Of a DNA stretch of 64,000 nt, positions 34,800 through 43,508 are shown piece by piece. The position numbers and the translations under genes were made by a program. Location of the stretch: positions 2,604,001-2,668,000 of the forward strand of contig NZ_CP102247.1 in assembly GCF_024599655.1 (NCBI RefSeq). The letters are read 5' to 3'. Below the pieces are notes generated by a model. That model did no database searches, was not told the origin of the DNA, and was given only the letters and a program-made list of their open reading frames with translations. Within the stretch, counting starts at the first letter, position 1. Each line of letters begins with the position of its first letter. The stretch is from Enterobacter asburiae (lineage in GTDB: Bacteria; Pseudomonadota; Gammaproteobacteria; Enterobacterales; Enterobacteriaceae).

Positions 34800-35117
34800 C
34801 TACTTTTTGAGCCATTTTCCGTTAATACCCTTCACGTATTCGCCCGGCTGCGCGCGGGCAACCAGCTTTTGACCTGCCATTTTGGCCACTTCATCGACTG
34901 GCAAATTATTGCTGTCAGCCAGCTTCTGGTAGTTTTCCGTGCGTGCCGCATTGATACGATTGACCAGCGCCAGCGTTTCCGCATCCTGTTGAATCGGGGC
35001 AATATAACCGCTAAGGGTTTCCCCCACGCGCCCCTGCGCCCGGGCATCGTTTAAGGTCAGCGCAGCCGCCTGCACGTTCATCCCCAGCGCCAGTAAAATC
35101 AGAGCTAATCGTTTCAT
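34800..35117 (-). CDS. ydbL: YdbL, DUF1318 periplasmic protein
   Basis: 105 residues with a signal peptide (LALILLALGMNVQAAA) and a DUF1318 domain (LNDARAQGRVGETLSGYIAPI, NRINAARTENYQKLAD). Third gene of ydbH-ynbE-ydbL. In E. coli the three products form an envelope-spanning bridge that helps move phospholipids to the outer membrane, and YdbL modulates the YdbH-YnbE interaction. It lies seven bases after ynbE. Its stop codon is directly adjacent to that of feaR. Confidence 0.94.
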   Translation of the reverse strand: MKRLALILLALGMNVQAAALTLNDARAQGRVGETLSGYIAPIQQDAETLALVNRINAARTENYQKLADSNNLPVDEVAKMAGQKLVARAQPGEYVKGINGKWLKK

Positions 35118-35124
35118 GGCATCC

Positions 35125-35316
35125 TCAGAACAGATCGCTGCGCGATTTCAGCAGGGTTTCAACATCTTTATCGACCTTAATATGGATCTCATGTTCGATT
35201 TTGACATTCATATTGATGGTAATCGGCTCCTTTGGCGCAGCGACTTCAATGCGCGGCGTACAGCCGGTCAGTAGCGCGGCAACGGCAACGGTGAGCACAC
35301 CAGCCATCTTTTTCAT
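35125..35316 (-). CDS. ynbE: YnbE, outer-membrane lipoprotein
   Basis: 63 residues (E. coli 61). Lipobox ALLTGC with acylated Cys19, then the invariant core TPRIEVAAPKEPITINMNVK and a C-terminal EIHIKVDKDVETLL. In E. coli it stacks on the C-terminus of YdbH by beta-augmentation to complete the bridge to the outer membrane. The start overlaps the ydbH stop by four bases (ATGA). Confidence 0.95.
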   Translation of the reverse strand: MKKMAGVLTVAVAALLTGCTPRIEVAAPKEPITINMNVKIEHEIHIKVDKDVETLLKSRSDLF

Positions 35317-37952
35317 TGTTGTTCCTCACTTTCCTTGCCAGTCGAACTGCGGGGAGCAGGTATCGCCGCATGTTGCTCAAACCAGGTTTGCAGGTTGTCC
35401 CCAAAACGCAGGCTGCGCCAGAGGGTAAAGACATTCTCGTCATGGGTATAGTTCAGGTTGACGGAGCTGCTTTTGCCATCCACCCGGCTGGTCCCCTTGA
35501 TGGTCGCCTGCATGGTTAATTCGCCCAGGTTATCTAAATTGATTCTCGTCCACGAACGCGAAATTTCCATATAGCGGAGCCAGTTAATCGCCGCGCCCGC
35601 CACCATATTATCTTTCACGATGGCGTCTGCCGTATCTTTGTCGATGCGTAGCGTCATTGGCCCCGGGTTGGTCAGCCAGCCATCCTTAATAATCCATTTT
35701 TCATTGTCCAGCCAGAACGGCAGCGCCCCGCTCACCGGCCCTGACATGGCAAACTGTTTCGGATTAACGGCGCTAATCAGCTCGCTGGAGGAGATGTTGT
35801 CCACGCGCAGCAGGGCCGGATCGTGCTGTGGCATCCGCAGCTGCTGCATAGTGATCTTCCCGCCGAGGGTTTCCACCTTCACGTTGGTGAGCAGCAGCGG
35901 ATTGTCCTCCGTCCAGGGATAATCCCCCTGTAGATCGGCGGTAATGTTGCGTGCGGTCACCAGGTTTTCCACTTCGCCGATGCGCAACGTGACCGGCCCG
36001 CGCGTGCCGAGAGACCAGGTTCCCTCGCTGAAGCGGAACGGCAGCACAAAATCGACGCCGTTAATCTGGTTATCCGGCATCCAGGCGCTGCCGGATTTCA
36101 GCACGCCGTGCCCGCCCGCTTCAAAGCCCTGATCGGCCGCTGCCGAGAAGGCGACCTGCGCGTAAAGTTCCCCGTCGCGCAGCGTCATTTTCCAGTCAGG
36201 CGGGATCAGCGGCTGGAAGACGGTGAGGGACTGTTTCGGCCACCAGGCCTGCCCGCGAAGACGTACGCCGTCCCAGCGACCGTTCACCTGTACCGGGCCG
36301 ATTTTGTCCGCATGGAGGTCGCCCTTAAACTGAAAAATGGTCGGGTCGGTGCCGTCGACGCTGAAGGTCAGAACCGATGGCGGCAACGCGCTGCCGCCGG
36401 AGAAACGGGTTTGCCCGGCATTGAGCGACAGCGCGCCGCTGAAGGTCGGCTTTTCGGGGTCACGCAACCAGCGCACCGGTTTTTCCAGCACCAGACGCGG
36501 CTTGCTGACCTCCATCGTGCCGTACTGGAGCTTGTCAAAACCGGTGGAGAGCGCCGTCAGCTCTATAAGGTTGTCGCGCCACTCGCCTTTCCCGGCAACA
36601 TCCCAGCGGGCATGCATCGGCGTAAAACCGCCTTTGCCCCAGTAGCGCCATTGCCACAGGCCGTTATCAGGTAAAAAGTCGTTGGCCTGGCCGTCCAGGT
36701 GGAGTTCAAAATCGCCCATCTGGTTTTCATGGGCGCGCAGAATAGCCTGTAAGCGGCCGTCCACGCCCTTCTGCGTCAGCTTCACGCCCGCCAGCGGCCA
36801 GCGAATTTCATCGATATCGAGTGAGTCAATGATGCGCCCGCGCGAGCGGAGCAGCGCGCCCGGCTCAAAGGCCAGCTGCGGTTCATACAGGCTGCCGGTC
36901 AGCGTGGCGGGCAATTTGGCGTAAAGGATGAGATCGTTTTGCTTCGCCTCGCCGCTGAGATGCAGCGGCATGTCGCTGTTTTCCATGCTGAGCCTGCCGG
37001 GCCCAATGTTCAGTACCGCGTTGCCTTTCCCCGCGTCACCCTGGGTAAGCACATTCAGTCGTCCTGTCAGGGTGGTTTTATCCAGCCCCTGCTGCCAGTT
37101 GTCCGCGCGAAGCGACACGCGCCCGCTCAGCGGCATACCGGAAAGATCCCAGTTCCAGCGCCCGTCGCTGATGTTCAGCTGCTCCGCCGTGATCTGCCAC
37201 GGCAGGTCGAGCAGCGGATCGGGGTTGTCCCGCGCCATCACCACCAGCTGTCCCTGATTGTCTTCCCAGTCCAGATCGGCATCGACCAGAGACGTTAACT
37301 GTGGCACGTTAAAGGTTGCGACCGCGTGGCCTTTCACCGGCACGCCATCCGGTACCAGCGGCAGGGTAAACTCGCCCACCAGCTTAATCGGCTGCGGCTG
37401 GTCCGGGAGCTGTACATCGAACTGGCTGACCGAGAGCGTCTGACCGCGAAGCGTGCCTTTAATGCTGACCTGCTCGCCTTTATAGGCGATCTCCTGACGG
37501 GACGGGGTCAGCGATGCCTGAAGTTCGCCCTGCCACTGCTGCCAGGGCGAAAGCGTCAGACGGTGAATCGTGAGCCAGGTATTGGGTAACACGGCCTGCC
37601 ACTGTGCCAGCGTTTTGGGGGCGACCGTTGAGGGCGCAGACTGGGGAATTTTGCTCAGACAGACGGAGTTAAGATCCAGCGCGCCGATATCCAGTTTCCA
37701 GCGGCTCGGATGTGACAGCGTCACGTTATCGATACGGGCAATTTCGCAGTCTTCAACCAGATAGCGAATATCGGGGATCACCAGCGCGTGACGGGTCAGT
37801 TTCGGGCTTTCTTCGAATGCGATGCGCGTCCCGACGGGCAGCCAGATCCCGGCGAGCGTCGGTACCCACTGGGCGAGCGTCATCAGCAGCGTCAGCGGCA
37901 ACAATATGAACAGCAGTAAAAGCGCAAGAGCGGCTTTGTATTTACCCTTCAT
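35313..37952 (-). CDS. ydbH: YdbH, AsmA/TamB-like inter-membrane lipid transport protein
   Basis: 879 residues, as in E. coli. One N-terminal membrane anchor (ALALLLLFILLPLTLLMTLAQ) is followed by a long periplasmic beta-rich region typical of the AsmA-like repeating beta-groove proteins. It is partly redundant with TamB and YhdP in phospholipid transfer to the outer membrane. First gene of the operon. A shorter upstream spacer and an AT-rich insertion separate it from ldhA. Confidence 0.95.
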   Translation of the reverse strand: MKGKYKAALALLLLFILLPLTLLMTLAQWVPTLAGIWLPVGTRIAFEESPKLTRHALVIPDIRYLVEDCEIARIDNVTLSHPSRWKLDIGALDLNSVCLSKIPQSAPSTVAPKTLAQWQAVLPNTWLTIHRLTLSPWQQWQGELQASLTPSRQEIAYKGEQVSIKGTLRGQTLSVSQFDVQLPDQPQPIKLVGEFTLPLVPDGVPVKGHAVATFNVPQLTSLVDADLDWEDNQGQLVVMARDNPDPLLDLPWQITAEQLNISDGRWNWDLSGMPLSGRVSLRADNWQQGLDKTTLTGRLNVLTQGDAGKGNAVLNIGPGRLSMENSDMPLHLSGEAKQNDLILYAKLPATLTGSLYEPQLAFEPGALLRSRGRIIDSLDIDEIRWPLAGVKLTQKGVDGRLQAILRAHENQMGDFELHLDGQANDFLPDNGLWQWRYWGKGGFTPMHARWDVAGKGEWRDNLIELTALSTGFDKLQYGTMEVSKPRLVLEKPVRWLRDPEKPTFSGALSLNAGQTRFSGGSALPPSVLTFSVDGTDPTIFQFKGDLHADKIGPVQVNGRWDGVRLRGQAWWPKQSLTVFQPLIPPDWKMTLRDGELYAQVAFSAAADQGFEAGGHGVLKSGSAWMPDNQINGVDFVLPFRFSEGTWSLGTRGPVTLRIGEVENLVTARNITADLQGDYPWTEDNPLLLTNVKVETLGGKITMQQLRMPQHDPALLRVDNISSSELISAVNPKQFAMSGPVSGALPFWLDNEKWIIKDGWLTNPGPMTLRIDKDTADAIVKDNMVAGAAINWLRYMEISRSWTRINLDNLGELTMQATIKGTSRVDGKSSSVNLNYTHDENVFTLWRSLRFGDNLQTWFEQHAAIPAPRSSTGKESEEQQ

Positions 37953-38086
37953 GGGCAGTTAATATCCTGATTTAGCGAAAGAATTAAGCCGGCAGTACCG
38001 ATCATTGTCGCATGTTTAGCGATTGAGTTGAAGTTAACGCTAAGTTAAGAATAGATGCTGTAATAGTAAGCGGTGATTTTTTTGCC

Positions 38087-38131
38087 ATGCGTAACCTAAA
38101 GAATATATTTTAGGTTCAATTGGTTACGCAT
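38087..38131. repeat. Nested inverted repeats with competing pairings
   Basis: Outer arms ATGCGTAACC (38087-38096) and GGTTACGCAT (38122-38131) are perfect complements. The inner pair AACCTAAA (38093-38100) and TTTAGGTT (38109-38116) shares the AACC bases, so only one hairpin can form at a time. Located between ydbH and the downstream end of the inserted two-gene unit. No U-tract follows on the minus strand. Confidence 0.55.
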
Positions 38132-38166
38132 AAATTCAATAACAATCGCAGAGCAGAGTTGTGAAA

Positions 38167-38490
38167 TTAATACTTGTTCCTTGGCATTGCCAGCAGGTAA
38201 AGCATGGCGAATATCAATGACCCCCAATACACCGAGTCGTACCGCCAGGGATCAAAATCAATATGCAAAAAACCGCTAACAAACTCATAGCCGTTGGCAA
38301 AAACGTTAATTTGAATGGCTGCAATAGCAATCACAAACAGCGTATAGGCGATGAACAGAGGATATTTACGAAGCCTGTTGACCTTGAGTTTACCGAGGTA
38401 CAACAAGCAAAAAATGGCAATAGATACAATAAAATAGAACACGGCAGGTAGAATCGGTGGGGTTAATGACAACTCGAACTGTTCCGACAT
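38167..38490 (-). CDS. Small four-TM membrane protein next to a DUF4225-like gene
   Basis: 107 residues with four hydrophobic segments (ILPAVFYFIVSIAIFCLLYL, LFIAYTLFVIAIAAI, a weaker one near FVSGFLHI, and GSLIFAMLYLLAM). I do not recognise it. It starts two bases after the stop of the DUF4225-like gene, so the two are a translationally linked pair. If the neighbour is a toxin-like protein, this could be its immunity partner; that is inference only. AT-rich. Confidence 0.5.
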   Translation of the reverse strand: MSEQFELSLTPPILPAVFYFIVSIAIFCLLYLGKLKVNRLRKYPLFIAYTLFVIAIAAIQINVFANGYEFVSGFLHIDFDPWRYDSVYWGSLIFAMLYLLAMPRNKY

Positions 38491-38492
38491 AA

Positions 38493-39248
38493 TTAATTCT
38501 CTTTAGCTATCTGGTACATCTGCCAACCTGTGACGCTTCCACTGGTCAAATCCAAAGCCATCGCTGTTTTAGAAGCCTCTTGCCATCCTCTGATATAATC
38601 AGATTCGATGTTGCGAAACAGACTCCAGGATTTTTCTCTGGGAGCCAGAACTCTCCTGCCCGCGCCATAGGCTGATAAAGAAATATCAACGACACCATAG
38701 ACAATATCAGCTTCATTATTCCCATAGCCGAGCTTCGCTGCTGCGTAACGATAAGCATCTCTTAGCGTGCCAGACCGATCTTCACGATAGAGAAGATAGT
38801 ATCCATTTTCATACATGTTGTTTAGCCCATGAGTAATCATAGGTGCACCATACGCAGCACAGGCAAGACCAAGCGAACCGACGCATAAACTAGCGCCCCC
38901 ATACACTTGCGCCCCACCGGCAACGAAACCGATCTGTTTAAGCGCTAAAGTCGTCGTTGTTGTCCGATTTTTTTCAACAACAATGAATAATTTAGCCTTA
39001 TTGAAGGTAAGTAAGTCATCTTGTTCCTTAAGATGATGTATCTGTTCATCAAGAACTTGAATCCCCCCTGACCAGGTCAAGCAATGCGATTCAATCTCCC
39101 TTCTCAAACGAGCAACAAGTTGTTGAGTTTCAAAAAACATGCCAGAGGTACCATAAAGCAAATGCTTTGTGGCAATTCGCTGCGCAAGATTTTCACTCTC
39201 TAAGACTTTCTCCTCGAAATGACTTTTTTCCCGATTATGGTTGTACAT
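38493..39248 (-). CDS. DUF4225-like protein
   Basis: 251 residues. The N-terminal helical part (to about 105) precedes a Gly/Ala-rich hydrophobic core, IGFVAGGAQVYGGASLCVGS and LGLACAAYGAPMITHGLNNM, followed by YENGYYLLYREDR. This GGxQxxxG...G...GxNNxYE arrangement is what I associate with DUF4225, a family often near polymorphic or contact-dependent toxin loci. A role in toxicity or immunity is not shown by the sequence. AGGGAGA precedes the ATG. The base composition is AT-rich relative to ydbH and ldhA. Confidence 0.6.
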   Translation of the reverse strand: MYNHNREKSHFEEKVLESENLAQRIATKHLLYGTSGMFFETQQLVARLRREIESHCLTWSGGIQVLDEQIHHLKEQDDLLTFNKAKLFIVVEKNRTTTTTLALKQIGFVAGGAQVYGGASLCVGSLGLACAAYGAPMITHGLNNMYENGYYLLYREDRSGTLRDAYRYAAAKLGYGNNEADIVYGVVDISLSAYGAGRRVLAPREKSWSLFRNIESDYIRGWQEASKTAMALDLTSGSVTGWQMYQIAKEN

Positions 39249-39608
39249 TCGGTCTCCCTGTCATTTTAAAACGATAGCAATAATACTACCTTCGATGTTA
39301 AGACATTCAAAGAGCTACGTTATTTCAACAGCTAAAGGTAGTCACATTTTCAGGTATTGGTAAACCATTTACCCAAACATAAGCACTTGCTGTGACTTAA
39401 GCTTCCCCCATAGCACCCCTGGAATAAAATAAGTAGACATCTCTCTGGTGCCCCCCTTAAGAAGCCGGTGGATATGAATATCATGGAGTTAGGGTGTACA
39501 TATGCTCTAGAATAATTGATAGAACTTATTGAATTCAATAATATTTTAGAAATTGTAAGATAATTTTAATCATGCTAACGTGAATGAAAAATCACTGGAG
39601 AAAGTCTT
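39249..39608. other. Intergenic region upstream of ldhA
   Basis: 360 bases without a convincing gene. The last about 70 bases are AT-rich and must carry the ldhA promoter and its leader; the ribosome binding site GGAGAAAG is at 39597-39604. A minus-strand frame at 39350-39538 has no start signal or coding character. The middle (39390-39480) is more GC-rich than its flanks and may be a relic of an insertion, but I cannot identify it. Confidence 0.35.
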
Positions 39609-40598
39609 ATGAAACTCGCGGTATATAGCACAAAGCAGTACGACAAAAAGTATCTGCAACATGTTAACGAGGCTTACGGGTTTGAGCTTGAATTTTTCGA
39701 CTTTCTGCTGTCCGAAAAAACCGCCAAAACGGCGCACGGCTGTGAAGGCGTCTGCATTTTTGTTAACGACGACGGCAGTCGTCCGGTGCTGGAAGAGTTG
39801 AAAAAACAGGGGGTGAAGTACATCGCCCTGCGCTGCGCGGGCTTTAATAACGTGGACCTTGATGCGGCGAAAGAGCTGGGTCTGAAGGTGGTGCGCGTCC
39901 CGGCGTACTCCCCGGAAGCGGTGGCGGAACATGCGATTGGCATGATGATGTCGCTCAACCGTCGTATTCACCGCGCTTATCAGCGCACCCGTGACGCCAA
40001 CTTCTCGCTGGAAGGGCTGACCGGCTTCACCATGTACGGCAAAACCGCGGGCGTGATCGGCACCGGTAAAATTGGCGTGGCCGCCCTGCGCATTCTGAAA
40101 GGCTTCGGCATGCGTCTGCTGGCGTTCGATCCGTACCCGAGCGCCGCTGCGCTGGACCTGGGCGTGGAATACGTCGACCTGCCGACCCTGTTCTCGCAGT
40201 CTGACGTGATCTCCCTGCACTGCCCGCTGACGCCGGAGAACTACCACCTGCTCAACCAGGCGGCGTTCGACCAGATGAAAGATGGCGTGATGATCATCAA
40301 CACCAGCCGCGGCGGGCTGGTTGACTCTCAGGCCGCTATCGAAGCGCTGAAAACCCAGAAAATTGGCGCGCTGGGGATGGACGTGTACGAGAACGAACGC
40401 GATCTGTTCTTTGAAGACAAGTCTAATGATGTGATTCAGGACGACGTGTTCCGCCGCCTGTCTGCCTGCCATAACGTGCTGTTTACCGGACACCAGGCGT
40501 TTCTGACTGCCGAAGCGCTGATCAGCATTTCAGAAACCACGCTGGGTAACCTGCAGCAGCTGGAAAAAGGCGAGGCGTGCCCTAACGAACTGGCATAA
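39609..40598 (+). CDS. ldhA: LdhA, fermentative D-lactate dehydrogenase
   Basis: 329 residues, as in E. coli. NAD-binding motif AGVIGTGKIGVAALRI (about 148-163). The catalytic Arg lies in INTSRGGLVDSQ, the Glu in MDVYENERDLF and the His in LFTGHQAFLT. It reduces pyruvate to D-lactate in the cytoplasm under fermentation. In E. coli it is followed by hslJ; here an MFS gene lies on the opposite strand. The REP palindrome at 40605-40634 acts as its end. Confidence 0.97.
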   Translation: MKLAVYSTKQYDKKYLQHVNEAYGFELEFFDFLLSEKTAKTAHGCEGVCIFVNDDGSRPVLEELKKQGVKYIALRCAGFNNVDLDAAKELGLKVVRVPAYSPEAVAEHAIGMMMSLNRRIHRAYQRTRDANFSLEGLTGFTMYGKTAGVIGTGKIGVAALRILKGFGMRLLAFDPYPSAAALDLGVEYVDLPTLFSQSDVISLHCPLTPENYHLLNQAAFDQMKDGVMIINTSRGGLVDSQAAIEALKTQKIGALGMDVYENERDLFFEDKSNDVIQDDVFRRLSACHNVLFTGHQAFLTAEALISISETTLGNLQQLEKGEACPNELA

Positions 40599-40604
40599 GC
40601 GTGA

Positions 40605-40634
40605 CGCCGGGTGGCGGCTATGCCCCACCCGGCG
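40605..40634. terminator. REP-type hairpin between ldhA and the MFS gene
   Basis: CGCCGGGTGG (40605-40614) and CCACCCGGCG (40625-40634) are perfect complements with a ten-base loop. The element overlaps the last codons and stop of the convergent MFS gene, so its C-terminal residues STPGGA are encoded by the repeat. Confidence 0.75.
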
Positions 40635-41826
40635 TACTGTCTGTTTCCCAGGACCGATGCGCAAAGCACCACCAGAGCAGGACGGCCACCAGCGCAATCG
40701 CGCTCAGGACGCTGAATGCCGTCGCAAAGGAGTAATGACCCGCAATCGTGCCGGTTAGCGCCGGGCTCATGGATGCCCCAACCCCCTGCATCAGCATTAC
40801 CACGCTCTGCCCGGCATTGACGTGCCCGCTCCCGCGCAGCAGCACCACGATAAACGACGGAACCACAACCCCCAGGATCCCTGCGGCCAGCCCGTCGAGG
40901 ATTTGTACCGGGATCATCATTAACGGCGCGTCCGTAGACGCCGCCAGCGCCGCGCGCACCGGCATCACCAGCAGTGCCAGCATAATTAAGCGCCAGTAGC
41001 CGTAGCGGTCTATTCGGTGGGCGACCCAGATGGCAACGGGGATCATCACCGCCTGAGAGATGATAACGGTGCCCGCCGCGTACAAACCGGGGTTGATCGA
41101 GGCGGGTGCCGCGGCCACCCTCATGCTCAGCATCGGCAGCAGCGCGGCGTTCGCCAGGTGAAACAGCAGCAGCGTCAGCCCGGTGACAAACAGCGCCCGG
41201 TTTTTAATCAGCACGGCAAAGCCGGGGACCGGCAGGCTCGCGGAAGAGGACAGCCCGCGCGCCGCGTCGTTATCAATATCCGTGTTGCGAATGGCAAGCA
41301 GCGCGCACAGCGTGAGCAGCGTGGTACAGGTCATCAGCAGAAAAATCCCGCCGACGCCCCAGTACCAGGCAATGCCGCCCGCAATCAGCGCGGTGACAAA
41401 ATTGCCGCCGTGATTGAACGCCTCATTTTTGCCCATCTGCGCGCTGAACCCGCTCTGGCCGGTCAGCCCCAGCGTAATCCCGGCGATCAGCGGCCCCACA
41501 AATGCCGCACAGATGCCGGTGACGATTTGCGAAACTGCGACAACGCCGCTTTGCTGGCTAAACCACAGCAGGAGCGTGCTAAGGGTGATGAGCAGGCACA
41601 CCAGCGCCAGCACGGTCCGCTTGCTGCGTGAGGTGTCGGTGATGAATCCCGCCGGCAGCGTAGCGAGTAGTCCCGCCAGCCCACCTGCCATCATCAGGAT
41701 GCCGATATCATCAGGGGTCCAGTGGCGTTCGGTTAGAAAAATACCGAGAAAAGGACCGAGGCCATCGCGGACATCTGCAATGAAAAAACTTGTCAGGCAT
41801 AATGCCCGCAGCGAACGAAGAGACAT
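40618..41826 (-). CDS. MFS transporter, substrate unknown
   Basis: 402 residues with about 12 hydrophobic segments. The N-terminal signature FFIADVRDGLGPFLGIFL and the loop-2 motif GFITDTSRSKRTVLAL fit a drug/proton-antiporter-like MFS branch. The C-terminal end is formed by the REP sequence shared with ldhA's terminator. No regulator or enzyme gene accompanies it, so the substrate cannot be inferred. It lies where hslJ lies in E. coli. Confidence 0.8.
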   Translation of the reverse strand: MSLRSLRALCLTSFFIADVRDGLGPFLGIFLTERHWTPDDIGILMMAGGLAGLLATLPAGFITDTSRSKRTVLALVCLLITLSTLLLWFSQQSGVVAVSQIVTGICAAFVGPLIAGITLGLTGQSGFSAQMGKNEAFNHGGNFVTALIAGGIAWYWGVGGIFLLMTCTTLLTLCALLAIRNTDIDNDAARGLSSSASLPVPGFAVLIKNRALFVTGLTLLLFHLANAALLPMLSMRVAAAPASINPGLYAAGTVIISQAVMIPVAIWVAHRIDRYGYWRLIMLALLVMPVRAALAASTDAPLMMIPVQILDGLAAGILGVVVPSFIVVLLRGSGHVNAGQSVVMLMQGVGASMSPALTGTIAGHYSFATAFSVLSAIALVAVLLWWCFAHRSWETDSTPGGA

Positions 41827-42283
41827 ACTGCCTGCCTTTGTCTGTTATCGCCTGTAAAAAAGGAAATGTAGTATACCGGGTATTTTTGAAAATCAGATGA
41901 CGCATTAAAAAAAATGTCCTCCGAACTTAAACAATTCATAACGGAGGCCATTTTTTCGCTTTACTCATTATCTTGCCTGCCTATACTGGCAATAAATTTT
42001 CACAGGAGTCCTTCGTTGGAAAGTTATTTTAGAATCGATACGAAGGTAAGCTAGCGCAATTTTCTCGCTGCTTACCTTAAACGGTGGGCAGCAATCCTCT
42101 TAAAGCGATTGTATCCCGAAATAGTAAAACCGCTCAATTTGTGGGGCATCGCGATGTTCATGTTTACACATTCACTTTTTCCACCACCGTCGTCCTGACA
42201 CGCTTAGCATTTAAACGGCGTTATGCTGTGCTTAGCAAAGCACTGACGCTTATTATTTAATAACGTTAACAGGCGACAGGCTG
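41827..42283. promoter_or_regulatory. Long leader of the MgtC-like gene with competing hairpins
   Basis: 457 bases without a long gene. At 42016-42054 there is a 12-codon frame (TTG start, peptide MESYFRIDTKVS) with AGGAG seven bases upstream. Stem A pairs CCTTCGT (42010-42016) with ACGAAGG (42040-42046). Stem B pairs AAGGTAAGC (42043-42051) with GCTTACCTT (42070-42078). The two stems share 42043-42046 and exclude each other. Further hairpins lie downstream (GTGCTT / AAGCAC near 42231-42246). The arrangement resembles a leader-peptide switch. Confidence 0.5.
42016..42054 (+). CDS. Putative 12-residue leader peptide
   Basis: Frame TTG GAA AGT ... AGC TAG, peptide MESYFRIDTKVS, with AGGAG at 42004-42008. 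Translation through it would open stem A and release the left arm of stem B. Too short to recognise by homology; the evidence is the ribosome binding site and its placement within two competing stems. Confidence 0.4.
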   Translation: MESYFRIDTKVS

Positions 42284-42955
42284 ATGTTCCCTTATATCTC
42301 TCATCTGCTCGCAGCGATGCTGCTGGGCGCAATTATTGGCGCGGAAAGACAGTGGCGCCAGCGTATGGCCGGGCTTCGTACCAATGCACTGGTTGCCACG
42401 GGTGCGGCGGTGTTCATTTTGAGTTCGGTATCCACCTCTCCTGATAGCCCGGGGCGTATCGCAGCGCAGATCGTCTCCGGAATTGGTTTTCTTGGCGCTG
42501 GCGTCATTATGCGTGAAGGAATGAATATTCGTGGTCTGAATACCGCCGCAACGCTGTGGTGCTCGGCCGGAATTGGCGTGCTGTGCGGATTAGGCCAGTT
42601 CTGGAATGCCGCCATGGCCAGCCTAATTATTCTCTGTGCCAACATATTGCTACGCGAAGCCGCACAGCGAATTAATCAACTGCCCGTGCTCCATGAAGGC
42701 GAAAAATGCTATGTCCTGAAAATCACCTGTAATGATGAGCATGAAGATGCGGTGCGGCAGAGCGTCGTAAACATGGCGAAAGAGTTGACGTTAAGTCTGA
42801 AAGCGATTTATTCCGCAACGGCGCAGGCAGAAGGTAAAACTGAAATTCGGGCGGAGGTGATGACCCGGGAGGAATACCGAAAATTACTCGATCTGATTAT
42901 GGGTAATATGGGCGGGAATAAAATTATCGCCTCCGTCAGCTGTCACGCAATATAA
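42284..42955 (+). CDS. MgtC/SapB-family membrane protein
   Basis: 223 residues. The N-terminal 130 residues carry the MgtC signature: LGAIIGAERQWRQRMAGLRT, LVATGAAVFIL, and GFLGAGVIMREGMNIRGLNTAATLW, with about five membrane segments. The C-terminal 90 residues form a soluble ACT-like domain as in Salmonella MgtC. MgtC proteins help survival at low magnesium and in host cells by controlling the F-ATPase and phosphate uptake; many housekeeping paralogs have unknown roles. I do not know which applies here. No mgtB follows. The structured leader suggests post-transcriptional control. Confidence 0.8.
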   Translation: MFPYISHLLAAMLLGAIIGAERQWRQRMAGLRTNALVATGAAVFILSSVSTSPDSPGRIAAQIVSGIGFLGAGVIMREGMNIRGLNTAATLWCSAGIGVLCGLGQFWNAAMASLIILCANILLREAAQRINQLPVLHEGEKCYVLKITCNDEHEDAVRQSVVNMAKELTLSLKAIYSATAQAEGKTEIRAEVMTREEYRKLLDLIMGNMGGNKIIASVSCHAI

Positions 42956-42961
42956 ATATAT

Positions 42962-42982
42962 TACCGGGCATGACGCCCGGTA
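42962..42982. terminator. Hairpin after the MgtC-like gene
   Basis: TACCGGGC / GCCCGGTA stem with an ATGAC loop, seven bases past the stop. The following bases (TAGCCTTTGCCGTTTT) are only moderately U-rich. It also lies downstream of the convergent MarR gene. Confidence 0.6.
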
Positions 42983-43028
42983 TAGCCTTTGCCGTTTTGC
43001 ACGGTCACTGACAATAACGCGGAAAGCC

Positions 43029-43484
43029 TCATAAGGCAGCACTGGTTTTAGCCAGGCGTTTCATCATCTCCGTCGTCAGGCTGAGCTGTTCGCTGCCCAT
43101 CAGATGGGACAATTTCTCCTTAGCTGCCTGCCATAACGGGATGACCTCTTCAAGCAGACGCCAGCCTTCACCTGTTAGCGTGAGTCGTTTTCCGGCACGT
43201 CCACGGCCTCCAGCCGAGTCAATAATGCCCCGGGATTCCAGACTACGGATATTTCGACTCAGCGTTGTCGCATCCACCCCTGCTCTGGCGGCGAGTTCCG
43301 CAACGGTTTCATTCGGGGAACCTCCAATGCCGACCAACAGACTGAACTGCTCTGCGGTCAGATCAAAAGGTCTGAAGCAGGCGTTGTAATAGCGTGTAAT
43401 AGCCCGAGCGGTAGCGCGCGCCTGAAACCCCGGGCAGACTTCCGGAATGGTCTTCAACAGCGCCACATCAATGTTGTTCATCAT
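43029..43484 (-). CDS. MarR-family transcriptional regulator
   Basis: 151 residues. Winged helix: LTAEQFSLLVGIGGSPNETV, then LAARAGVDATTLSRNIRSLESRGI and the wing RAGKRLTLTGEGW. It carries Cys residues near the N-terminus (VCPGF and ACFRPF), which in some MarR proteins sense oxidants; this is a guess. It is divergent from a DUF1330 gene with a 26-bp palindrome between them, so it probably represses both. Two adjacent ATG codons (43484, 43481) can serve as start. Confidence 0.85.
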   Translation of the reverse strand: MMNNIDVALLKTIPEVCPGFQARATARAITRYYNACFRPFDLTAEQFSLLVGIGGSPNETVAELAARAGVDATTLSRNIRSLESRGIIDSAGGRGRAGKRLTLTGEGWRLLEEVIPLWQAAKEKLSHLMGSEQLSLTTEMMKRLAKTSAAL

Positions 43485-43508
43485 TTCATCTCGACAAGCA
43501 ATGCTAAA

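Noticed and set aside
39350..39538. 62-codon frame upstream of ldhA
   Set aside because: No ribosome binding site, no coding bias, and it reads against the ldhA promoter region.
39570..40493. 307-codon open frame antisense to ldhA
   Set aside because: Shadow of ldhA; no motif, no start signal.
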